Assembly (NCBI RefSeq): GCF_018128905.1
Contig: NZ_CP063808.1
Coordinates: 6,572,001 to 6,636,000, forward strand
DNA: 64,000 nucleotides
From: Streptomyces sp. A2-16
GTDB taxonomy: Bacteria > Actinomycetota > Actinomycetes > Streptomycetales > Streptomycetaceae
Direction: 5' to 3'
The notes beneath the pieces were generated by a model. It saw only the letters and a list, made by a program, of their open reading frames with translations, was not told the DNA's origin and did not search any database. Below are positions 42,912-50,848 of this stretch, in pieces (the first letter of the stretch is position 1; each line of letters opens with the position of its first letter). The translations under genes and the position numbers were made by a program.

Positions 42912-42999
42912 GTCGTCCGGCTGCGGGCCGGTGGGGCTTCTGGCGCAGTTCCCCGCGCCCCTGAAGGCAGTCCCCACCGGCCCGCAGCCGTAGGACGAC
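42912..42999. terminator. Long bidirectional hairpin containing the dispersed intergenic element
   Basis: GTCGTCC plus an 18-base arm at 42912-42936 pairs with 42972-42999 (CCCCACCGGCCCGCAGCC, a bulge, then GGACGAC). The loop holds GCGCAGTTCCCCGCGCCCC, the same word as in the element at 14001. It fills the gap between the convergent AAA+ and CNNM genes. Confidence 0.8.
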
Positions 43000-43001
43000 C
43001 C

Positions 43002-44078
43002 CTACGACGCCAACGCCCCCTCGCTGCTCCGGGGCTCGGTCACCCGTACCTCCGGCAGCTCCCGGTGCGCAGGGTCACGTACCTCGCCGACCAGCAGTTC
43101 CAGTACGTCCTCCAGGGCCACCAGCCCCAGCACCTTCCCGGACCCGTCCGCCACCTGGGCCAGGTGGGTCGCCGCGCGCCGCATCACTGTGAGCGCGTCG
43201 TCCAGCGGCAGATCGGACCGCAGTTTCGTCATCGGGCGCCAGATCTGCTGGGGCACCGCCCGCTGCGAGTCCTCCAGGTCCAGTACGTCCTTCACATGCA
43301 GGTATCCCATGAACGCACCGTTCTCCGCGGCGATCGGGAAGCGGGAGTACCCGGTGCGGCCGGTGAGTTCGATGATCTGGCCCGGGGTCACCGAGGGGCG
43401 GACCGTCACGAGGGAGTCGCGCTTCAGCAGGACGTCCGTCACGGGGCGGGAGCCCAGTTCCAGCGCGTCCTCCAGGCGTTCCTGCTCCTCGGGGTCCAGG
43501 AGGCCGGCCTGGCCGGAGTCCTCGACCAGCCGGTTCAGCTGTTCGCTGGTGAACACGGCCTCGACCTCGTCCTTGGGCTCGACGTGGAAGAGCCGCAGGA
43601 TGGCCGTCGCACAGGCGCCGAGGGCGATGGTGATCGGCTTGCAGAAGCGGGCGAACCAGACCAGCCCGGGGCTGAGCCACAGCGCGACCTTCTCCGGGGC
43701 CGCCATCGCGAGGTTCTTCGGGACCATCTCGCCGATGACGAGGTGGAAGAAGACCACCGCGGCCAGGGCGATGACGTACCCCAGCGGGTGGATCATGCCG
43801 TGCGGCAGATGGATCCACTCGAAGACCGGCTCCAGCAGCTGCGCGACCGTCGGTTCGGCGACCGCGCCGAGCGTCAGCGAGCACACCGTGATGCCGAACT
43901 GGGCCGCCGCCATCATCTGGGGAAGCCGCTCGAGGCCGTACAGCACCTGGCGGGCGCGTGCCGTGCCGAGCGGTTCGATCTGGCTGCGGCGCACGGAGAC
44001 GAGGGCGAACTCGGCGCCGACGAAGAAGCCGTTGGCGAGCACCAGCAGCCCGGCGAAGAGGAGTTGGAGCACGCTCAT
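43002..44078 (-). CDS. CNNM/CBS-domain membrane protein (HlyC/CorC family), short form
   Basis: The product has 358 residues. The N-terminal CNNM (DUF21) domain has LQLLFAGLLVLANGFFVGAEFALVS, QFGITVCSLTLGAVAEPT and VIALAAVVFFHLVIGEMVPKNLAM, with about four membrane helices. A pair of CBS motifs (~215-340) includes TDVLLKRDSLVTVRPS and GLVALEDVLELLVGEVRD. The C-terminal CorC_HlyC transporter-associated domain is lacking. Its start overlaps the stop of the longer paralogue by ATGA. Family members are linked to Mg2+ or other divalent metal transport; the role here is not shown. Confidence 0.9.
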   Translation of the reverse strand: MSVLQLLFAGLLVLANGFFVGAEFALVSVRRSQIEPLGTARARQVLYGLERLPQMMAAAQFGITVCSLTLGAVAEPTVAQLLEPVFEWIHLPHGMIHPLGYVIALAAVVFFHLVIGEMVPKNLAMAAPEKVALWLSPGLVWFARFCKPITIALGACATAILRLFHVEPKDEVEAVFTSEQLNRLVEDSGQAGLLDPEEQERLEDALELGSRPVTDVLLKRDSLVTVRPSVTPGQIIELTGRTGYSRFPIAAENGAFMGYLHVKDVLDLEDSQRAVPQQIWRPMTKLRSDLPLDDALTVMRRAATHLAQVADGSGKVLGLVALEDVLELLVGEVRDPAHRELPEVRVTEPRSSEGALAS

Positions 44079-45409
44079 CGGGCGGCCTCCATGACGTTGA
44101 CCGCGGGGACCAGACGGACCAGGCGGACCCGCTCGGCGCGGTAGTGCCCGACCTGGCGCACGGTGAGCCGCCAGCCGGGCAGCTCGGCCCGGTCGCCGAC
44201 GGCGGGGATACGGCCGAGCAGGTCGGCGACCAGCCCGGCGACGGTCTCGTACGGCCCCTCGGGCACGTCGAGTCCTATGCGCTGGAGGATGTCGACCCGG
44301 CAGCTGCCGTCGGCGTCCCAGGTGAGGCGGCCGTCCTCCGGCGGGGCGGCGGCGAGTTCGGGGACGTCCTGACCGTCGTGCTCGTCGCGGACCTCGCCGA
44401 CGATCTCCTCGACGATGTCCTCCAGGGTGACCACGCCGGCCGTGCCGCCGTACTCGTCGACGACGACGGCGATGGGCTGCTCACTGCGCAGCTGGGCGAG
44501 GAGGGGCTGGACGGGGAGGGTCTCGGGCACCAGCAGCGCCGGGCGGGCGATACGGACCACGGGGGTGCGCAGCCGGTCCTGCACCGGGACCGCCAGGGCG
44601 TCCTTGAGGTGCACCATGCCGACGATCTCGTCGATCTTCTCGCGGTAGACCGGGAAGCGGGACAGGCCGGTGGCGCGGGTGAGGTTGACGACGTCCTCGG
44701 CGGTGGCGGAGGCCTGGAGCGAGCTGACCTTCACACGCGGGGTCATGACGTGCTGCGCGGTCAGCTCGGCGAGCGACAGGGTGCGCACGAAGAGGTCCGC
44801 GGTGTCCTGTTCCAGGGTGCCGGCCTGGGCCGAGTGCCGGGCCAGGGAGACGAGCTCGCCGGGGGTGCGGGCGGAGGCCAGTTCGTCGGCGGGCTCGATG
44901 CCGAGCGCGCGCACGAGCCGGTTGGCGACCGCGTTCAGGGCGGCGATCACCGGCCGGAACAGCCGGGCGAAGACGTGCTGCGGGCCGGCGACGAAGCGAG
45001 CGACCTGCATCGGCTTGGACACCGCCCAGTTCTTGGGCACGAGTTCGCCGATCACCATCTGCACGGCCGAGGCCAGCAGCATGCCGACGACGACGGCCAC
45101 GCCGGAGACCGCGCCCTCGGGGATGCCGATGGCCGTGAACGGGCCGTGCAGCAGTTCCGCGAGGGCCGGTTCGGCGAGCATGCCGACGACCAGGGAGGTG
45201 ATGGTGATGCCGAGCTGGGTGCCGGAGAGCTGGAACGACAGCTCCTTGAGCGACTCGGCGACCCTGCGGGCACGTCGGTCGCCTTCCGCGGCCGCCTTCT
45301 CGGCGTCCGTGGCTTCGACGGTGACGAGTCCGAACTCGGCCGCCACGAAGAAGCCGTTGGCGAGAATCAGCAGGAACGCCGCTCCGAGGAGCAGCAAGGG
45401 GATGGTCAT
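44075..45409 (-). CDS. CNNM/CBS/CorC-domain membrane protein (HlyC/CorC family), long form
   Basis: The product has 444 residues with the full domain set: CNNM membrane domain (~1-190, with LLLGAAFLLILANGFFVAAEFGLV and VVVGMLLASAVQMVIGELVPKNWAV), a CBS pair (~205-340, with HVMTPRVKVSSL and VVDEYGGTAGVVTLEDIVEEIVGEVRDEHD) and a C-terminal CorC_HlyC domain (~355-435). It is transcribed first and coupled to its shorter paralogue, so the two probably form a heteromer. Both are inner-membrane proteins, possibly for magnesium or cobalt homeostasis. The 180-base region upstream has the promoter. Confidence 0.92.
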   Translation of the reverse strand: MTIPLLLLGAAFLLILANGFFVAAEFGLVTVEATDAEKAAAEGDRRARRVAESLKELSFQLSGTQLGITITSLVVGMLAEPALAELLHGPFTAIGIPEGAVSGVAVVVGMLLASAVQMVIGELVPKNWAVSKPMQVARFVAGPQHVFARLFRPVIAALNAVANRLVRALGIEPADELASARTPGELVSLARHSAQAGTLEQDTADLFVRTLSLAELTAQHVMTPRVKVSSLQASATAEDVVNLTRATGLSRFPVYREKIDEIVGMVHLKDALAVPVQDRLRTPVVRIARPALLVPETLPVQPLLAQLRSEQPIAVVVDEYGGTAGVVTLEDIVEEIVGEVRDEHDGQDVPELAAAPPEDGRLTWDADGSCRVDILQRIGLDVPEGPYETVAGLVADLLGRIPAVGDRAELPGWRLTVRQVGHYRAERVRLVRLVPAVNVMEAAR

Positions 45410-45588
45410 GCCGCCGCCTCGATATGCCGGGAGGGGGCGGCGCAGGTACTACAGGACGATCCGTCCATCGCTGGAGGGAGTCACTCCTCGGGTAGCAGGA
45501 ACAACGAGAGGCGGAGGCGCAAGGAAAACGCCTCCGCCAACAGATTAATCAAGACAGGGCCGACTGCGGCAGGGTGGAAGCCCCCGAG

Positions 45589-46047
45589 TCAGCCCTGATC
45601 TTCGTCGGAGCGGGCTGTGGAGCGGGCCTCGGCGAGCGCGCGCAGGGCCTTCGCGTCGGCGATGGCCTGCTGCTTCGCGATGCCCGGCTGGATGCCGAGG
45701 GCCGGCAGGCTGGTGCCGTCACTCAGGTTCAGGAAGACCCAGGGGTCGCCCGGGCGGAGGTTCACCTGGATGATCTCGGCCCATTCCAGATGCCGCCTGC
45801 CGGCGATGTTCTGGACGGTGACCCCGGACTCGTCGGCGACGACCTTCACCCTGGCCAGCAGGAACAGCACTCCGGCGAGCAGGGCCGCGGTGAAGATGAA
45901 GCTGAGGCGCTCGCCGGGGCCGAGCTGCTCCAGGAGCAGCGCGATCACCGTGATCGTCACAAAGATCGCGACACCCGCGGTGAGCAGCACGGCCCGGGTG
46001 CGGCCCGGCCGGAAGGTGACGGGAAGAGTGGGCGGTTCGGAGGACAT
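45589..46047 (-). CDS. PH-domain-containing small membrane protein
   Basis: The product has 152 residues from ATG 46047, which has GAGGGG upstream; an alternative GTG at 46065 overlaps the hisG stop. Two membrane helices (RAVLLTAGVAIFVTITVIALLL and FIFTAALLAGVLFLLARVKVV) come first, then a bacterial PH-like beta domain with VTVQNIAGRRHLEWAEIIQVNLRPGDPWVFLNLSDG. The C-terminal tail is Ala/Arg rich. This layout is common in actinomycetes beside hisG. It lies at the end of the rib-his cluster. Function unknown. Confidence 0.82.
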   Translation of the reverse strand: MSSEPPTLPVTFRPGRTRAVLLTAGVAIFVTITVIALLLEQLGPGERLSFIFTAALLAGVLFLLARVKVVADESGVTVQNIAGRRHLEWAEIIQVNLRPGDPWVFLNLSDGTSLPALGIQPGIAKQQAIADAKALRALAEARSTARSDEDQG

Positions 46048-46061
46048 GTGCGGCACACCCC

Positions 46062-46919
46062 TCACAGACGGCAGGCGTGGATGGCCGTCGTCAGGATGGC
46101 CCGCGCGCCGATGTCGTACAGGTCGTCCATGATCCGCTGCGCCTCCTTGGCGGGGACCATCGCGCGGACGGCGACCCAGCCCTCGTTGTGCAGCGGGGAG
46201 ACGGTCGGGGACTCCAGGCCGGGCGTGAGCGCGACGGCCTTCTCGAGCTGCTCGACGCGGCAGTCGTAGTCCATCATCACGTACGTCCGGGCCACGAGGA
46301 CGCCCTGGAGGCGGCGCAGGAACTGCTGGACCTTCGACTCGGCGGCCTCGTCGGCGTCGGCGCCGGTGCGGCGGATGACGACGGCCTCGGACTTCATGAT
46401 GGGCTCGCCGAAGACCTCCAGGCCCGCGTTGCGCAGGCTGGTTCCGGTCTCGACGACGTCCGCGATGACCTCGGCGACTCCGAGCTCGATCGCGGTCTCG
46501 ACGGCACCGTCGAGGTGGACGACGGCGGCGTCGATGCCGTTGTCGGCGAGGTGTCCGGCGACGATCCCCTCGTAGGAGGTGGCGACCGTCTTGCCCTTGA
46601 GGTCCTCGACGCCGTTCGCGGTGCCCGGCTTGGAGGCGAAGCGGAAGGTGGAGCGGGCGAAGCCGAGCGGGAGGATCTCCTCGGCGTCGGCCCCGGAGTC
46701 GATCAGCAGGTCACGGCCTGTGATGCCGATGTCGAGCTGACCGGAGGAGACGTAGATCGCGATGTCCCGGGGGCGGAGGTAGAAGAACTCCACGTCGTTG
46801 ACCGGGTCGACGATCCGCAGTTCCTTGGACTCGCGGCGCTGCTGGTAGCCGGCCTCATGCAGCATGTCCGCCGCAGGGCCTGACAGGGAACCCTTGTTGG
46901 GGACGGCGATGCGCAGCAT
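46062..46919 (-). CDS. hisG: ATP phosphoribosyltransferase
   Basis: The product has 285 residues, the long, self-regulated form. It begins with LRIAVPNKGSLSGPAADML, has the substrate loops AIYVSSGQLDIGITGRDLL and EDLKGKTVATSYEGI, the PRPP motif VHLDGAVETAIELGVAEVIADVVETGTSLRNAGL and a C-terminal ACT-like regulatory domain with GLESPTVSPLHNEGWVAVRAMV. It performs the first step of histidine synthesis and is inhibited by histidine. It lies behind hisE with 44 bases between and both are downstream of ribH. Confidence 0.96.
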   Translation of the reverse strand: MLRIAVPNKGSLSGPAADMLHEAGYQQRRESKELRIVDPVNDVEFFYLRPRDIAIYVSSGQLDIGITGRDLLIDSGADAEEILPLGFARSTFRFASKPGTANGVEDLKGKTVATSYEGIVAGHLADNGIDAAVVHLDGAVETAIELGVAEVIADVVETGTSLRNAGLEVFGEPIMKSEAVVIRRTGADADEAAESKVQQFLRRLQGVLVARTYVMMDYDCRVEQLEKAVALTPGLESPTVSPLHNEGWVAVRAMVPAKEAQRIMDDLYDIGARAILTTAIHACRL

Positions 46920-46963
46920 GAGGTCGGCTTCCTTTGCTCTCAGGGGTGGTTTCGGCGACTGGC

Positions 46964-47236
46964 TTACAGGTGGGCGTAGACGTCGTCGAGGGAGATCCCT
47001 CGCGCGACCATCATCACCTGGACGTGGTAGAGCAGCTGCGAGATCTCCTCGGCGGCCGCCTCCTTGCCCTCGTACTCGGCGGCCATCCAGACCTCGGCGG
47101 CCTCTTCGACGACCTTCTTGCCGATGGCATGGACGCCCTTGCCGACCAGCTCTGCGGTGCGGGAGGTGGCGGGATCGCCGTTGGCGGCCTTGTGCTGGAG
47201 CTCGGTGAAGAGCTCCTCGAACGTCTTATTGGACAT
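46964..47236 (-). CDS. hisE: Phosphoribosyl-ATP pyrophosphatase
   Basis: The product has 90 residues from ATG 47236. The MazG-type fold has KTFEELFTELQHK, GKKVVEEAAEVWMAAEYEGKEAAAEEISQLLYHVQVMMVARG, carrying the E-E-x-x-E metal motif. HisE hydrolyses phosphoribosyl-ATP in step two of histidine synthesis. It is stand-alone, as expected in actinobacteria, and adjacent to hisG. The 34-base gap to ribH suggests co-transcription with the riboflavin genes. Confidence 0.95.
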   Translation of the reverse strand: MSNKTFEELFTELQHKAANGDPATSRTAELVGKGVHAIGKKVVEEAAEVWMAAEYEGKEAAAEEISQLLYHVQVMMVARGISLDDVYAHL

Positions 47237-47270
47237 GGTGGCGCCCACTTTACGCGTAAGCCCGGACCAC

Positions 47271-47756
47271 CTAACGCCACGGTTCAGATACTGAGCGGAG
47301 GGTGGCCGCGGTGGCCACCGCGGCGGTCACCGCCTCGTGCCCCTTGTCCTCGTTGGAGCCCTCGAGGCCGGCCCGGTCCAGGGCCTGTTCCTCGGTGTCG
47401 CAGGTCAGCACGCCCATGCCGACGGGGACGCCGGTCTCGACCGAGACCTGGGTGAGGCCCTGGGTGACGCCCTGGCACACGTACTCGAAGTGCGGGGTGC
47501 CGCCGCGGATGACGACACCGAGGGCGACGATCGCGTCGTAGCCGCGGCCCGCGAGGACCTTGGCGACGACCGGGAGCTCCCAGCTGCCGGGGACCCTGAG
47601 CAGGGTCGGCTCGTCGATGCCCAGGTCGTGCAGGGCGCGCAGGGCGCCGTCGACCAGTCCGTCCATCACCTTCTCGTGCCACTGCGCCGCGATGACGGCG
47701 ACCCTCAGGTCACCCACGTTGCGTACGGACAGCTCCGGTGCACCCTTGCCGCTCAC
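47271..47756 (-). CDS. ribH: 6,7-dimethyl-8-ribityllumazine synthase
   Basis: The product has 161 residues from GTG 47756. Diagnostic segments are RVAVIAAQWHEKVMDGLVDGA, RVPGSWELPVVAKVLAGRGYDAIVALGVVIRGGTPHFEYV, and TCDTEEQALDRAG. It condenses 5-amino-6-ribitylaminouracil with the ribulose-derived butanone phosphate made by RibBA, forming an icosahedral or pentameric assembly. It follows ribBA by 24 bases in the same operon. Confidence 0.96.
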   Translation of the reverse strand: MSGKGAPELSVRNVGDLRVAVIAAQWHEKVMDGLVDGALRALHDLGIDEPTLLRVPGSWELPVVAKVLAGRGYDAIVALGVVIRGGTPHFEYVCQGVTQGLTQVSVETGVPVGMGVLTCDTEEQALDRAGLEGSNEDKGHEAVTAAVATAATLRSVSEPWR

Positions 47757-47780
47757 GTTCTCGAACTCTCCTCGAAGTGC

Positions 47781-49070
47781 TTACTGGTTGCTGCAGGTGG
47801 ACACCGGGTTGGTGTCCAGCCAGGGAAGGTCGTGGCCCATCCGGTCCCGCTTGGTGCGCAGGTAGCGGAGGTTGTGCTCGCCCGCCTGCACGGGCATCGG
47901 CTCCCGCCCTGTGACCTTGAGGCCGTGCCGGAGGAGGGCGTCGGACTTGTCGGGGTTGTTGGTCATCAGGCGCAGGCTGCGGACGCCGAGGTCCTCGAGG
48001 ATCTGCGCGCCCGCGCCGTAGTCCCGGGCGTCGGCGGGCAGGCCGAGCTCCAGGTTGGCGTCGAGGGTGTCGCGGCCCTGTTCCTGGAGTTCGTACGCCC
48101 GCAGCTTGGACAGCAGGCCGATGCCGCGCCCCTCGTGGCCGCGCAGGTAGACCACCACTCCCCTGCCCTCTTCCTGGATGCGCTCCAGGGAGGCGTCGAG
48201 CTGGGGGCCGCAGTCGCAGCGCAGGGAGCCGAAGATGTCGCCGGTGAGGCACTCGGAGTGGACGCGGACCAGGACGTCCTCGCCGTCGCCGATCTCTCCG
48301 TGGACGAGCGCGACATGCTCGACGCCGTCGACGATCGAGCGGTAGCCGTACGCCGTGAAGGTGCCGTGGGCGGTGGGCAGCCGGGTCTCGGCCTCGCGGC
48401 GGACCGTGGGCTCGCTGGTGCGGCGGTAGGCGATCAGGTCCTCGATGGAGATGATCGTCAGGCCGTGCTTGCGGGCGAAGGGGATCAGCTCGGGCAGCCG
48501 CAGCATCCGGCCGTCCTCGCCGGCGATCTCGACGATCGCGCCGGCCGGGCGCAGTCCCGCAAGGCGGGCCAGGTCGACGGCGGCCTCCGTGTGGCCGTTG
48601 CGGGTGAGGACGCCTCCGTCCTTGGCGCGCAGCGGGAAGATGTGGCCGGGGCGGACGAAGTCGGTGGGCTCGGCGTCGCCGCTCGCGAGGAGCTGGAGCG
48701 TCGTCGCGCGGTCGGATGCCGAGATCCCGGTGGTCACACCGTGGGCGCCGGACGCGTCCACGGAGACGGTGAACGCGGTCTTCATCGACTCGGTGTTGTC
48801 GTCGACCATCTGCGGCAGCTTGAGCCGGTCCAGTTCGTCGCCCTCCATGGGGGCGCAGATCAGGCCGCGGCACTCGCTCATCATGAAGGCGACGATCTCG
48901 GGGGTGATCTTCTCGGCGGCGACGACGAGGTCGCCCTCGTTCTCGCGGTCCTCGTCGTCGACGACCACGATGGGGCGGCCGGCCGCGATGTCGGCGATGG
49001 CCTGCTCGACGGGGTCCAGCGCGAAGTCCTCGAACCCGTCGGTGCTGTACAGAATGGGTGCGGCGGTCAT
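47781..49070 (-). CDS. ribBA: Bifunctional DHBP synthase / GTP cyclohydrolase II
   Basis: The product has 429 residues from ATG 49070 (GGAAGGAG upstream). The N-terminal RibB domain has VVVDDEDRENEGDLVVAAE, RPGHIFPLRAKDGGVLTRNGHTEAAVDLA. The RibA domain (~205-420) has the zinc site SECLTGDIFGSLRCDCG and RGHEGRGIGLLSKLRAYELQ, and LGVRSLRLMTNNPDK. Both reactions start riboflavin synthesis: ribulose 5-phosphate to butanone phosphate, and GTP to the pyrimidine precursor. It overlaps ribM by ATGA. Confidence 0.97.
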   Translation of the reverse strand: MTAAPILYSTDGFEDFALDPVEQAIADIAAGRPIVVVDDEDRENEGDLVVAAEKITPEIVAFMMSECRGLICAPMEGDELDRLKLPQMVDDNTESMKTAFTVSVDASGAHGVTTGISASDRATTLQLLASGDAEPTDFVRPGHIFPLRAKDGGVLTRNGHTEAAVDLARLAGLRPAGAIVEIAGEDGRMLRLPELIPFARKHGLTIISIEDLIAYRRTSEPTVRREAETRLPTAHGTFTAYGYRSIVDGVEHVALVHGEIGDGEDVLVRVHSECLTGDIFGSLRCDCGPQLDASLERIQEEGRGVVVYLRGHEGRGIGLLSKLRAYELQEQGRDTLDANLELGLPADARDYGAGAQILEDLGVRSLRLMTNNPDKSDALLRHGLKVTGREPMPVQAGEHNLRYLRTKRDRMGHDLPWLDTNPVSTCSNQ

Positions 49071-49717
49071 GCCGGCGCTCCTTCCATGACGGGCCGCGCG
49101 GACTCGCGGGAGCGCAGCCACCAGTCGCGCATGCCCCACAGGACGAGCGCGCCGTAGATGACGTAGACGAAACCGGAGAAGGCGTAGCCGTTGGCGAAGT
49201 TCAGCGGGACGCCGACGAGGTCGACGAGGAGCCAGGCGAACCAGAACTCGACCATGCCGCGGGCCTGGGCGTACATGGCGACGACGGTGCCGACGAAGAT
49301 GTAGGCGTCCGGCCAGGGGTCCCAGGACAGGCTCGGGTAGGCCTTGAAGAGCAGGGCGACGGCGACGGTGCCGACGGCGGCGGCGCCGACGAGGGCGCCG
49401 CGCTCGCGCCAGGTGGCGAAGCGGGGGGTGATGTGCCCGTCCCCGCCGTCCTCGGCCCGCCCCTTGTTGCGGTTCCACTGCCACCAGCCGTACAGGGCGA
49501 CGAGCATGACGACGGCCTGCTTGCCGGCGCTGCCGGTGAGGTGCCCGTAGAAGGCGCCGAAGAGGATGAGGCCGGAGGCGAACTGCACCGGCCAGCTCCA
49601 CAGGTTGCGGCGCCAGCCGAGGGCGAGGGCGATGAGGCCGAGGATGTTGCCGATCATGTCGGACCAGAGGATGTGCTGGCCGAACAGGGTGAAGGCCTCG
49701 GTGTTGAGGGAGTTCAC
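49067..49717 (-). CDS. ribM: PnuC-family riboflavin transporter
   Basis: The product has 216 residues from a GTG overlapping the ribE stop. It has seven or so hydrophobic helices with the PnuC pattern: WSDMIGNILGLIALALGWRRNLWSWPVQ, YGWWQWNRN, FVGTVVAMYAQARGMVEFWFAWLLVDLVGVPL. PnuC proteins carry nicotinamide riboside, but the members inside FMN-riboswitch operons (ribM/PnuX) carry riboflavin; a ribE-ribM-ribBA-ribH order is known in Streptomyces. The gene order and riboswitch control make riboflavin the likely substrate. Confidence 0.88.
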   Translation of the reverse strand: MNSLNTEAFTLFGQHILWSDMIGNILGLIALALGWRRNLWSWPVQFASGLILFGAFYGHLTGSAGKQAVVMLVALYGWWQWNRNKGRAEDGGDGHITPRFATWRERGALVGAAAVGTVAVALLFKAYPSLSWDPWPDAYIFVGTVVAMYAQARGMVEFWFAWLLVDLVGVPLNFANGYAFSGFVYVIYGALVLWGMRDWWLRSRESARPVMEGAPA

Positions 49718-50319
49718 TGTCCCGCCCCCTGGCTGCTCGCGAGCAGGCGCTCGACGTACTTGGCGACGACGTCGACCTCGAGGTTGACCGGGGCGCCGGG
49801 CTGCTTGAGGCCGAGCGTGGTCAGGGCGAGGGTGGTGGGGATCAGGCTGACCGTGAAGTAGTCGGGCCCGGCGTCCACGACGGTGAGGCTGATGCCGTCG
49901 ACCGTGATGGAGCCCTTCTCGACGACGTAGCGCGAGAGGTCCGCGGGCAGCGAGATCTTGATGATCTCCCAGTTCTCCGAGGGCTTGCGCTCCAGGACCT
50001 CGCCGGTGCCGTCCACATGCCCCTGGACGATGTGCCCGCCGAGGCGCGCGCCGACGGCGGTGGGGCGCTCCAGGTTGACGCGGGAGCCGACGCCCAGGGC
50101 GCCGAGGCTCGAGCGGTCGAGGGTCTCGGCCATGACGTCGGCGGTGAACTCGTCGCCCTCGTGGTCGACGACGGTGAGGCAGACGCCGTTGACGGCGATG
50201 GAGTCCCCGTGTTTCGCGCCCTCGGTGACGACGGGGCCGCGCAGTCGGAAGCGACAGGCGTCGCCGAGGTTCTCGACGGCGGTGATCTCGCCCAGCTCTT
50301 CGACGATTCCGGTGAACAC
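49714..50319 (-). CDS. ribE: Riboflavin synthase alpha chain
   Basis: The product has 201 residues from GTG 50319 with GGGAGG upstream. It has two homologous lumazine-binding barrels: N-terminal FTGIVEELGEI, DSIAVNGVCLTVV and the second with HIVQGHVDGTGE, GSITVDGISLTVV. The C-terminal helix supports trimerisation. It dismutates two dimethyl-ribityllumazines to riboflavin. It is the first gene of the operon, ~150 bases after an FMN riboswitch. Confidence 0.96.
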   Translation of the reverse strand: MFTGIVEELGEITAVENLGDACRFRLRGPVVTEGAKHGDSIAVNGVCLTVVDHEGDEFTADVMAETLDRSSLGALGVGSRVNLERPTAVGARLGGHIVQGHVDGTGEVLERKPSENWEIIKISLPADLSRYVVEKGSITVDGISLTVVDAGPDYFTVSLIPTTLALTTLGLKQPGAPVNLEVDVVAKYVERLLASSQGAGQ

Positions 50320-50468
50320 TTCCCGGGTCCTCCCTGCCTCATTCGGGCACGGACTCCGGGGCTGTCGATGACGACAGAATGAACGAGCGGGAACACCGGG
50401 GGCGACGCCGGACGCACTCGTCCCTCAGGACGAACGGATACGGCGGCGCGCACGAATGCCCGCCCGCC

Positions 50469-50593
50469 GCGCACTGCCTCCCATCCGGACTTTAACCGTC
50501 GGTCCAGGAATTTCACCTGGTCAACCGGCCGCTGGAAGCGGCCGGGTCGCGGACTGTAACCGCCGGTTCGGACTTTCACCGACCCCGGAGTGC
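50469..50593 (-). promoter_or_regulatory. FMN riboswitch (RFN element)
   Basis: Read on the minus strand, the leader contains AGTGC at the 5' end and GCACT region at the 3' end forming P1, then the conserved words CCGGGGTCGGTGAAAGTCC, GAACCGGCGGTTACAGTCCG, TGAAATTCCTGGACCGACGG and TTAAAGTCCGGATGGGAGGC. These are the hallmark FMN-aptamer segments. Between it and ribE are about 150 bases with small hairpins (TCGTCC-TGAG-GGACGA and CTGTCG-TCAT-CGACAG) that could be the expression platform. Confidence 0.95.
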
Positions 50594-50726
50594 GCTGCTT
50601 CTGGTACAGAGCCAGTGTGCCACGCCCGATCGACGTCCAAAGAGGCGAAGGGTGTGGGGTGGCTCACAGACCGTATCGATGGACTTGTGCGGACCGGCCT
50701 CCCAACGGGCGGATGACGCAGATCCA

Positions 50727-50756
50727 TTGACGAAATGGTCTAGTCCTTTTTAGGGT
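50727..50756 (+). promoter_or_regulatory. Orphan chitinase-type promoter
   Basis: TTGACG at 50727-50732, TGGTCTAGTCCT at 50736-50747 and a -10-like TAGGGT at 50751-50756 repeat the layout and most bases of the GH18 chitinase promoter at 35809-35837. No chitinase gene follows; the next feature is a hairpin at 50786-50823. From memory, S. coelicolor has a chitinase gene (SCO1444) between ribE and the ROK gene, so this may be what remains after its loss. Confidence 0.65.
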
Positions 50757-50785
50757 CGCTGTACGTGGACACCCGTAGAGACGGG

Positions 50786-50823
50786 CCCGGCGGCGGTGAT
50801 GACGGCCCTTGCCCGCCGCCGGG
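50786..50823. terminator. Hairpin directly behind the orphan promoter
   Basis: CCCGGCGGCGG at 50786-50796 pairs with CCGCCGCCGGG at 50813-50823, an 11-bp GC stem with a 16-base loop. It lies ~30 bases after the expected transcription start of the orphan promoter and just beyond the end of the ROK gene on the other strand, so it may serve that gene or be the remnant terminator of a deleted gene. Confidence 0.65.
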
Positions 50824-50848
50824 TCTCCTTCCCGGGTGAGGCACGCCT

